Shown here piece after piece: positions 20,741-29,606 of a stretch of 64,000 bases of DNA. The notes under the pieces were generated by a model. That model was not told where the DNA came from. It worked only from the letters and a program-made list of their open reading frames with translations, and ran no database searches. Each line of letters begins with the position of its first letter. Positions within the stretch are counted from its first letter, which is position 1. The position numbers and the translations under genes are program-made. Source of the DNA: Leidyana gryllorum EB-2025a (Eukaryota; Apicomplexa); the NCBI GenBank assembly GCA_048772705.1, contig JBLWGC010000185.1, forward strand, positions 62,001 through 126,000. Reading direction: 5' to 3'.

Positions 20741-23116
20741 ATGCGTAGTCACATCTTGCCCTTTGTGTTGCCGCTCGTCCTGGGCGCCGTGTGGGAGGTC
20801 AAGGATCTTCTACCCGTCTTGTCCGCCACTGTGGAAGCGCAAATCGGTGAACGTAAGATCAACACGCCAACCACCACCTTCACTCACCCACTCCAGTCGC
20901 CAAACACCTCCAGGCGGAACCGCATTCCGCACCGCCACGCTTCCAGCAAGAACATCGCAGCCGACTTCGTCAAGAACTCAATGAACTAGTCCGGGAGGTA
21001 TGGCACGCTGAGAATGAATACTCCAGACGAACCACCGGACTGGCCTTGGTTCCTGATGAACTGGTCGCCCAGTCTCCAGTGAAGTTGCGCGATCAAGCAG
21101 GATTTCGGCAACTTCAGGAGGACGATGATGCTTTGCCAGACGACAGCATGCTCCTTTTTGAGCTCGATGCCGAGGGCATATCTAAGATCTTCAACGAGAG
21201 CTTAGCCGCTGCTACCGCTCCCTGTAAGCTCACACAATTGCGCTCACCCAAACTTATCGCCTTTGATAGTGAAATCGCTATACAAGCTCACCAAAGCGCA
21301 AGACGGAGGTGCCGTTAGCGCTTTAGCGTTGAAAGAGTAAGTTGGGTCCACATGAACCACCCTTCCTACGCCTGCCCGAGTCACCTGTCCGATCGTTCTC
21401 ATCTCACACACACGTGTGTGCTCCATGCGTTCCCGGAGACATGATATCGCAGAGATCTGTATCCTCGACCCAAGAAGCTTCTGGAAGGCAGAAGACAACA
21501 GCGGAATGATAGCGGGTTCCCCCTCAAGTTTCAGCTCGGTGACTTCGTGATCATGACATCTGTTGAAAAGGTCATCGCCAATCGACATGCCATGGGCGAA
21601 ATGGCTAGCGCAACCACTGATCATTTCAAGAAGGTGGCTTTCGTGTGGCCTTTCGCCAACCGGTTCGCCGGATTACAGCGGGATGTGCTGCCCATCTATA
21701 ATGACCTTTTGCCGGTCTTACAGGGCACTACTTATAGAGCCCTTTCCGCTTTGATGGAGATGAGCCCGAGACGTATCAATGGTATGACCTTTGTATCAGC
21801 GGCCATGGAGTTGGTAACCTTGCTGACACGGATGCAAAGCATGGGCGATGTGCTGCTTCCGTTGACAGGGGTTTTGCTCACTGAGCTGGAGGAAGGTGCG
21901 TCTGTGATGGAGTCGTACCTTCCATTGCTGGAAGAGTATATTCCTCAAGTACGGCGCTTCCTCCCGACAGTGAAAGAGTTAGATCCTTACTACGGCAAGA
22001 TGGCAGAGGGGATTGATCGTACCCTTGTTGCTGCCCAGCCGGTCTTGCAAGATTTCAAAAAGATGATTGGACCCTACTCCAAGGCATCTCCGAGGATCCG
22101 CAAGCTGATGGAAATTGTCGCTGGTCTCAGCATGGACTTCTCAGACACGATGGAAGAGTATTTGGAGCGTCTGACTCGTGAGGCACCAGCGATATTGGAG
22201 TTTTATGACGACCCTGATGGGTTTGTACCTGTCTTGGCGACGAATCTAATCTCTGTGATTAGACGCAGTGGTCTGCCAGCAAGATTCCCGTCCTTGAGAA
22301 GTTTCATGCCTGAGATCAATGAGATGCGTCCAGCAATGCGTGAATTCTTGACCGGATTACAAGCTCATCTGCCAAAATTGGTGGAAGAGATGATACCTTT
22401 AGCGGCCAGTATGCCTCGTCACGATGGGGCGTTTGAACATCTGAGCGACTTTTTGGTACACGCGAGTATTGCAGGCAGTGCTTTCAACTCGACACTGCTC
22501 CCGTCTTTGACGTCCCTCATGGAAGTTGTCGATCCGTTCATGGACTCGCTCAATGCCCCAGTGATCAATCTGGTGGTGGTTTTGCCGTTGCTCGCAACGA
22601 CTGTGAGCTCTTTGTTATCGACTCTGCCGCGCACGGCTGCGTTATTGCCTGCGGTGTCGCCGCTTATGGCATCACTGCACAACTTGACGGGCCATATCGC
22701 CCCGGTCTTGCCCAGCGTTACGGGGCTGCTGGACGCTGCTGGAGATTGGGAGGATTCTCATTTGAACCGCATGAGGGGTCATCTAGTCGCTGTTTTGAGT
22801 GAGGCACCCCGATTGTTCGGGAAGGAGACAATTGCAATCGTGCCTTTGCCGACGGAATCGACGATTTACGCGAACGTCTCTGGGAAAGCAACGAGTGCGA
22901 CTCGGACGCCAACGACTACATCGACGACGGCGACAAAGGGAGGCGAGAAGAGGTAATTACGTATGAAGTGATCGCTTTTTTCTGTACAGGATGGTTGTGA
23001 AACTGATGCCCCTGGATGAGGAGAGGGTGGCTGAACTGATAGGGGAAGAAGAAGAAGAGGATGAATTGCCTGAGGAGGCGAGACAGATGATGATGAGTGC
23101 TCAGATAAGTACTTAG
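20741..23116 (+). CDS. Helical secreted or membrane-associated protein, unknown family
   Basis: Five exons: 20741-20852, 20897-21223, 21270-21336, 21453-22952, 22990-23116; 710 residues, all phases fit. The N-terminus MRSHILPFVLPLVLGAVWEV is signal-peptide-like. The body is almost entirely helical with recurring Leu/Pro-spaced segments (LLPLTGVLLTELEEGASVM, YLPLLEEYIPQVRRFLPTVK, LPLLATTVSSLLSTLPRTA), reminiscent of amphipathic lipid-transfer or MCE-like helices, but no defined domain is recognised. There is a Thr-rich stretch before the last intron and an acidic end (EEEEEDELPEEARQ). Intron 3 (21337-21452) carries the intronic palindrome. Intron 4 is only 37 bp. Its stop lies 12 bp from the stop of the convergent chaperonin gene. 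Confidence 0.7.
21407..21422 (+). repeat. Intronic palindrome motif ACACACGTGTGTGCT (+ sense)
   Basis: A 14-bp perfect palindrome (CACACACGTGTGTG, 21407-21420) followed by CT, inside intron 21337-21452 and in the same orientation as the gene. Confidence 0.9.
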
Positions 23117-23128
23117 ATAGTTAGATGT

Positions 23129-23497
23129 TTAGTTATTAAGCACTGCGAGAATATCATTCTCAGTGATGAAGGTAACTTCTTCATCTTTTTCATCGGCGAA
23201 CTTGTACCCTTTGAAACTGTTGTAGAGGGCTATGTCCCCTACTTTTACCGATTTGACCGGAATATGTTGACCATTCGTTGGGTTTACGCGCCCCGGACCC
23301 ACAGCCAGAACCTAAGAGCAGCAATTTACCATAGATGGTTGTCGTCGCAAGCAGTAGCCCACCTTAGCTTTGGTGATTGACATCATGTTGTCCCTGTCTG
23401 GGATGATGTACAGTCCCTTTTCCGTCACTTCATTGGGCTTAATCACCTTCAGCAGTATATTGTCGAAGGTTGGTTTGAGTTTCGTCGCAAGGCTCAT
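23129..23497 (-). CDS. CPN10: 10-kDa chaperonin (GroES/HSP10)
   Basis: Co-chaperonin that caps the GroEL/HSP60 folding chamber, in mitochondria or a plastid relict. Exons 23363-23497 and 23129-23311, 105 residues, the usual family length. Motifs seen: KPTFDNILLKVIKPNEVTEKG at the start, the mobile loop region GLYIIPD, VLAVGPGRVN, VKVGDIALYNSFKG and the end ENDILAVLN. There is no long targeting peptide; HSP10 is often imported without cleavage. The intron 23312-23362 splits the mobile-loop region from the beta-barrel. It is convergent with the upstream + gene (12 bp between stops) and followed on the same strand by a membrane-protein gene. Confidence 0.96.
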
Positions 23498-23512
23498 TTG
23501 ACAAATTTCTGG

Positions 23513-24239
23513 CTACGAACGCAGGTACACAGTCTGAGGGCACTGTGCGGCGCAGCACACACGTGTGTATTTTGAGTAGCTAAACTTCAGCTTACCTTCC
23601 AGGCGTCGATACAGTGCACTCCGAGCCACTGCAAAGTCAGCAAGGCGGGCATCGTGAGATCGACAACGCTGCAGTAGAAATACGGTGTTGCAGAGGGTCC
23701 GAGCACCTACCTGTCGATGCAGAAAAAGACTGTTCCCAGAACCACAAGGGGTAGGAGCGCGAGGTACACAGTGGCTACCCACGACGTCTGGCGCGGACTT
23801 GGTACTATGATGGTCAATGCTGCGTAGGCAGTGTAGAGGCGGAGAGGTGTCCGTGATGTGACTCACTAGCGAGGAGCTGAGCGATCAGCACACATTGAAT
23901 GATCAGACGTCGAACTGGGAATGCAGGGAGGGGCATCAGAATGAGATAGAAACTGCCTTGATTGGGCTTGTATGGTTCTAGAGCGTTGTTTGAGGCGGGA
24001 GAGAGCCGGAGCTTACTCAATAGCTTGAGCTGTGCTGTGAGCCATAAGACGGTGACTGCAGTTCCAACATAGGCTTGATAGAGGGGGCGACCAGGAGGCT
24101 CTTTGTTTCCCTTCAACTGCAAGACCAGGCCTTGTTGTATCGGAACCGCATCATCATTATCTGCAGAGCACACGCGTGTGTGTGTGCGTGTGTATGAGGC
24201 GAAAGTGTCACCTGTGGTGGTGTCTTCAGCTGACGGCAT
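23513..24239 (-). CDS. Small multi-pass membrane protein, unknown
   Basis: Five exons (5' to 3'): 24212-24239, 23867-24160, 23711-23819, 23596-23668, 23513-23542; 177 residues, phases consistent. About four hydrophobic segments: AYVGTAVTVLWLTAQL, FYLILMPLPAFPVRRLIIQC, VYLALLPLVVLGTVFFCI and LLTLQWLGVHCI. The layout resembles small TMEM-type proteins but no family is recognised. The frame is open upstream to an ATG at 24491, which would add ~84 residues (including GYVQVLLPEQRVGIAG) and bring the gap to the next gene down to 60 bp; I cannot decide between the two starts. Two of its four introns contain the palindrome motif. Confidence 0.65.
23555..23569 (-). repeat. Intronic palindrome motif ACACACGTGTGTGCT (- sense)
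   Basis: Twelve-base perfect palindrome at 23557-23568 plus trailing GCT on the gene strand, within intron 23543-23595. The motif ends 11 bases before the 3' splice site. Confidence 0.9.
24167..24182 (-). repeat. Variant intronic palindrome ACACACGCGTGTGCT (- sense)
   Basis: CACACGCGTGTG (24169-24180), a CG-expanded variant followed by CT on the gene strand, within intron 24161-24211. The motif ends about six bases before the acceptor. Confidence 0.8.
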
Positions 24240-24551
24240 GTTGATAGCTATGTCGTGGTCGCCGGTGTGTCTTCTGTGGCAATGGGTTTGCCATTGGGCG
24301 ACATGGTCATGGTCTACGCGGCCAGCGATCCCAACCCGTTGTTCGGGTAGTAAGACCTGAACATATCCTGGATCAGAATTACGGGGTGTTGGACATATGA
24401 GGCTAGAGAGTACATGTTTATGTAGACGGAATTCGACGGGCTGGACAAAGTCGGAGAGAGGTGCCGACCAGGGTTGGCTGGCCCCATCCATTTGTTGGGG
24501 TGGCAAATATTGTGGGCATGCGTGGTCTGTGTTGTGGTTGTGTGGGGAAGT
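24240..24551. other. 312-bp divergent upstream region
   Basis: Lies between the nearer ATG of the membrane protein and the coiled-coil gene. About 250 bp of it is open in the membrane-protein frame (to ATG 24491) and may be coding. The + strand frame of the next gene is also open to 24474 but has no ATG before 24552. No promoter element is evident. Confidence 0.4.
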
Positions 24552-27500
24552 ATGTCTGACCAGGAAGAGCGAGGTTCAAATGCTAAACTTGGGCCCCCTA
24601 AGAAATCGGTTAGGCTGACGCCGGATCAGGCTGCTCGGACTCCAGCTGAGACGCATTCATTTCAGCGGAGGAAAACGTTGCAGCCCAGCACACTTCGGAA
24701 GACTTTGGTGCAGAAGACGCTGAATGCGCCGTCCCGAGATCGTAAGAATGAGCCAGGGGCCAGCAAGAAGGAGGAGTCACCGGCCAGAGGCGCTGGGCCA
24801 CTGGACACCATGGAGCAACGATTAGCGGAGTTACGAGCGCAGGTGGAGAGTGCGGGTCTGAAAGATCGCGTAGGAAGCGATATGTCAGCGGAGGACGGCC
24901 GTTCGCAGTCTCCGGGAGCCGTGTCGAGTTCGCGTGACTCTCGGTCGGACGACAACCCGTTCCGTACCCACGAAGAGACGGATGCCTTTTTCTCCAATTA
25001 CATTAAGCGTCAGGAAACCTTAAAGACTAACAGAGTGCTGAAGAATTTAGGTCTGCGCTCTACGACAGACGATCTGTTGCCGGGGGCAGAATGGGCCGAT
25101 ATGGCTGTCGAAGAGCCCTCGGCTCTCGAGAGGTGGTTGGCTATGGAGGAGAACAGCGACAGTGACTCGGGTCGCGAGGACGACAATCCCGTGGCAACGA
25201 TGCGTCGGCGGTGTCGTCGACATTTGTATCTCCATCAGAGAGCGCGATATCTGTATCAGAATCGCAACAATTGGCTCAATAGGATCCGTCAGTGGAGAGA
25301 TGAGGAAATGAGAGAGATTCAGAAAATTGATGGAAGACTCGAATCGAAGCTCAGCGGTATCGCCAATGTGATTCAAAATCATCAGAAGGAATGCCGATTC
25401 CTTCGCAAAGGTTTGGAACGCCAAATGGGAATCCAATTGGCCAATGTTGCCAACAAGGGGTGGTTCAAAACTGGTCAGGGTGGTGTCGTCGATCTCAGAC
25501 CCGTCATGGCGCCTTTCCTCGCCAGCCGGGGCGCCTATAAAAGGGCTCACTCGGATCCGTCCGCTCGGACGAAGAAAGAAGGAGAAGAAGGGGCCGACAC
25601 CGCCGGAGAGCACACGGGAAGGGGCGTCAGATTCGAAGATCCCAAACCTTTCGGAATGGAACCTCGTCAGGGAGGCCCTCTTGTCGGCCGCACAGCCAGT
25701 CTGGTTCGGAGGGCCACCTCTATGGGCAGCACGGGTGCAGCTCTGAAACGCCGCGCCTCGCTGGGATCCACGGCCCTCATCAAACGACCCTCTTTCATGG
25801 CCCTCGCCAATGGGCTCTTTGGAGGGGAAAGACGGACCAACGCCTTCTCCAATGTCAAATTCGCCCGATCAATGAGAGACAGCGACTTGGAGGAAGTTGA
25901 GAACCGTCAGAAAGCAATTCAGGCCAAATTCAAACAGCTCGAGAATATTAAACTCAGCAGAATCGATGACTATTCGGTCTCCCCCTTACAAAGAGCCCTC
26001 CTCAAATATGAACTTTTCGAAATGACTCGAGACGAAGCTGTATTGGATCTCAATGATTGGAGAATGATCTTCCCTCGATCCGACATCAGCAGTCTCCTCC
26101 CCTGGCTCGGAAAGCGCATGCGGAACGGCGAGGCCGTTACCGATTACGCTATGAAGAACAATCGACGGTTTGTTCATATCTATTCTAAGGGAGGCATCAG
26201 AGACGCTCGTGCTGAGGAACACGTCAAAACAGAACGATCAAACCAGATTCTAGCGATGCTCAGAAAGAAAATCGACGAACTTCGAGACGATGAAGAAATC
26301 ATCATCAATCAAACTCGCCAAGCAAAGGACGCTCTCCCCAAGATGCTCAAAAGCAGCTGGGTACCCAAACGCTTCCGCGAATGTGGTATGGACGATGAGG
26401 AGATCACAAAGGTGAGATCACTAAAAGACCCACGTGCCAGGAAACGGCTGGCTGAGTTGCTGTGTGCGCGTATAAAGTTTGCTCCCCGCAAACTGCACTA
26501 TCTGTGCGCGCATCTGCTGTGCTCGCGGTTGCAATTCATTATTGATGCACATACATGCGATGATGATCATGAGTAAATATACATCGTTGCTATCCAATGC
26601 TTAATAAGTGCAAGACCTATTCTTCTTTACTTTGCAGATTATCCGGAAGCGATATTACGAGGAAAAGGAACGACGGGATCGCCTGACCAACTCGTTGCCT
26701 GGCGGACTGAGTGCCGTGCCCTTGCAGCCTCCTCGCGCTCCTTACAAAGAGCATCCCGAGACTCCACCTCCAGTCGATCTAAGCCACAAACAGACTATGT
26801 TGGCTGGACAGTCCACCATGGACGCAGCACACACCCATCGTGCCAAGAGCATTAGCCCTGCAGATAATGATGATGACGAGGACGGCACAGGTGCCCTCGC
26901 AGCGGGAGGTCTCATAGGAGTTCTCACAGACAAGGACGGCGCACCCGCTGATGAAGATGGGCCATTGACTGCTGGAGATAAACAATTCACCACCTTCTTC
27001 TTGAACGCCCTCGGCATCGACCCGAAGAGTCTCCTGACAGGAGACGAAGAACAGGGAGTCGATGAAAACGCTGTTCGGGAGGACGCTCGATTGCCTGGTT
27101 TCACGCCACAAGACGAGAAAGTCCAGTTGTTCGCTTGTCAAACCACGATGGCCGATGTAATGAACAATACTAAGGCCAATCTCGAGGATCTATACTCCAT
27201 CGTCAATGACCAGGACGAACAGCCACGCCTTGTTCTGGAGACGAAACAAACGGAACAAGACAAACCTTGGGGACACTTCTTAACCGGACGTGGTCAACAA
27301 AGGATTGTACATAAATACTATCAACTCGATGATGCGGACGCCGATATGCTACCCGCCTGGGTGCAAACAGCGCAGACCGAAAGACAGGTGTGAGGCCAGA
27401 CGCACACACGGCGAGGCACTCAGTCAGTCTCCCTTCTCTTCTAGCACGCTCACTCGCACAATTAACCCTCCCTTCACACAGAAAACAAAATAGTCCCCAA

Positions 27501-27667
27501 TGTGAAGAGTGAGACACGGAGAGTGGGTGTGTGGAGAGTGTTGTCGAGGCAGAAACAAGAAGGCATTGACAATGGCAATGGCAAGGATTCAGCACCTGGA
27601 GCAGCTAGGTGGAAAGGAAGCCGCCTTGGATCTTGAACAGCCGCCTCGTCACCTACGAGCTCGCTGA
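24552..27667 (+). CDS. Coiled-coil basic/acidic protein, unknown
   Basis: Exons 24552-26411, 26638-27389, 27482-27508 and 27553-27667; 917 residues with every phase consistent. The start is the first ATG, MSDQEERGSNAKLG. Residues 1-150 are disordered and basic. The middle has long coiled-coil helices (WRDEEMREIQKIDGRLESKL, EEVENRQKAIQAKFKQLENI, EEEIIINQTRQAKDALP). The C-terminal part is acidic, followed by MARIQHLEQLGGKEAALDLE. The third exon is a 27-nt microexon, accepted because it restores phase on both sides (donor GTGAGG at 27390). Intron 26412-26637 (226 bp) is unusually long and stays open in frame, so a retained-intron form ending near 26576 is possible. Function unknown; cytoskeletal or scaffold role plausible. 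Confidence 0.65.
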
Positions 27668-27702
27668 GTGCCTTGGTGTGCTTCATACTTCTTTGGCATT
27701 CT

Positions 27703-29587
27703 TCAAGGAGAGGTCGCCATCACCGACTGCTGCTCCAGATTGACATTTCGGGACCACGGACGCCCATATATGGTGCACAAGAAGGGGACGCCGATACACA
27801 ATCCGAACCAGAAATAGTAATTGCCAAACAGAGTAGCCTTATGCAACCGGCTCATACTCATCAGTGGGATCTGGCACATCATGATGACAAACATGTATGG
27901 CCTGAACAACCCAAGAGCCACAGACTGCGTAGCACACACGTGTGTGCGTTTGGAATGAGCGAAGGAGACACACGAAGAGTGCCTACCAGGAAGGTCTCGT
28001 GCAGCAATGCAGAGAACATGAAGGTTGCAACGGATGCGACCATCTTATTATTCTGCACAATTGTTATTGTTTGACAGATTGCAATGACATTTATTATGAG
28101 TTTACCTTTGTGGCCAAACTTGGCACGTAGACGTGTCGGAGTAAGAATTCGTGAACAGGTTTGTTCCATTTGCGGGCCAGTTCGTCCCACGTGGTGCAGT
28201 TCCACCAGTCCTGTGGCACAGAAGGGCGTGGAAGAATTTCTTTGTTCTCAGGACTCACATGATAGAACTCGCGATCCCCAAAGTCAGTGATCTCAGCCAA
28301 CATATTGAGGATACATTCGAACATGAAATAGAAGAATAGGAAATCCATGATGAGAAGCGGAACGACCATCCTGATGGAGGGAAGTTTGGGTCAGTGACAG
28401 GATGCCTGATTTTTGCGCTCACCTCGCCCAGGTGTGAAGCATGGAGTACTTGTGGGACTCAGCGAAGACAGGGAGCATTAGATCTGCTGCAACAAGGTAG
28501 ACGAGCATCTGAAAGATAGATTGGGGTAAGAGTTAGCTTGAATTTTGAAGATTACCAGAGTGCCAATGAGGAGAATGGTTTTCTTGAGGAAGTACATAGG
28601 ACGGAAAGGATGGGGTGCCCTGGGGTAGTCGGTCTCATAGACCAATATAGGGGCGAGGAGAAAGCGTGCAAAATCCTTGAGCGTGAGTTTTTCCGCGACG
28701 GAAGAGTCTTCTTCGACTAGGTCAATGCTGGTTGTAGCATAAGAGTGCATCTTCATATAGTGTATCATGGTAACGGAGAGGGCGAAGGTGGAGGGGAAGA
28801 TGGCGAGCGAGTTGCGTCGGACTAGAATGGACACAGTGATGATCATTATGGCCTGAAAGGAGTGTTTGGCGACCGATACGCGGTGCTTTGTCATTAATCC
28901 TTTTAAATAGGCCTGAACGAGACCGAAGGATGTGAATGACCAACAAAAGCAGGCCAGCCACGTGCCCATCAAAATCCAGAACGGCGCAAACGCGGCTCGC
29001 GCCAACTGCGAAGAGGAGTTTGTTTGGGTCGATGAGAGCGAGCCGGCGATGACTTACTGTGCGGTCGAAGAAGTACCCCTTCTCTATCTTGTTATACGTT
29101 GGGTTCGCGATGATATAACAGAGGGAGACGATGTCTGCATTGTAAAGCGAGTTGGGGGCGAGTTGGGGCGAGTTGGGGCGAGTTGGGGGCGAGTTGGGGG
29201 CGAGTTGGGGCGAGTTGGGGCGAGTTGGGGGCGAGTTGGGGCGAGTTGGGGCGAGTTGGGGGCGAGTTGGGGCGAGTTGGGGGCGAGTTGGGGCGAGTTG
29301 GGACGAGTTGGGGGTGAGTGGTGCAGGTGAGTGAGGATTTGACGGGAGTACTTACGAGCGAGCGTCAAGAGTCCGACATAGTTTGATCGTGAGAGGTCCG
29401 AGTCGGGGTCGCAAGAGTCTAGACGAGAGGGTCGAACAGAGCGGACAAAGTTGCCTATTTTGGGTTTAGGCGTGCCTTTGGCGGAGCCCTGTGTTGGGGA
29501 GGCGGGTGCCTTGGAGGAGGCGGTAGAGCTGGTTTCCGCCTCCATACGGAGGCGCGGGCCCTCACGCGGGGTGGTAGCGGAGACCAT
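27703..29587 (-). CDS. ACAT/DGAT1-type MBOAT acyltransferase
   Basis: ER-membrane O-acyltransferase making sterol esters or triacylglycerol. Exons (5' to 3'): 29356-29587, 29058-29134, 28556-29005, 28423-28508, 28259-28370, 28106-28210, 27987-28052, 27703-27924; about 449 residues. The N-terminus is Ser/Pro-rich and disordered with SNYVGLL. Multiple membrane spans follow. Signature elements: LLAPILVYETDYPRAP, FGDREFYH joined to DWWN (giving FYxDWWN), WNKPVHEFLLRHVY and the active-site His in SALLHETFL. The 48-bp intron 28211-28258 is in frame; without removing it the FYxDWWN motif would be interrupted by 16 residues. Intron 1 contains a G-rich minisatellite and intron 27925-27986 the palindrome. 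Whether it is ACAT or DGAT1 is not decided. Divergent from the SR-rich gene by 19 bp. Confidence 0.9.
27931..27947 (-). repeat. Intronic palindrome motif ACACACGTGTGTGCT (- sense)
   Basis: The longest copy: a 16-bp perfect palindrome GCACACACGTGTGTGC (27932-27947), followed by TACGCAG on the gene strand so that it abuts the 3' splice site of intron 27925-27986. Confidence 0.92.
29149..29318. repeat. Minisatellite, 10-11 bp unit CGAGTTGGGG(G), in an intron
   Basis: About 16 near-identical units fill most of intron 29135-29355 of the acyltransferase gene. The + strand (template) has a GGGG run in every unit and could form G-quadruplexes; the pre-mRNA strand is C-rich. Confidence 0.93.
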
Positions 29588-29606
29588 CTTAGGCAAAAAT
29601 TAACCA
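29588..29606. promoter_or_regulatory. 19-bp gap between divergent start codons (acyltransferase / SR-rich gene)
   Basis: The shortest start-to-start gap in the window. On the minus strand it reads AATTTTTGCCTAAG immediately before ATG. Confidence 0.55.

Noticed and set aside
26412-26637. Possible small RNA gene in the long intron of the coiled-coil gene
   Set aside because: No snoRNA box pair, tRNA fold or strong hairpin could be seen. The first part simply stays open in frame.
29149-29318. CRISPR-like array
   Set aside because: Units are contiguous with no spacers, and the context is a eukaryotic intron.
29150-29330. Open frames encoding GELGRVGASW-type repeats in the G-rich minisatellite
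   Set aside because: They are an artefact of a 10-11 bp tandem repeat inside an intron.
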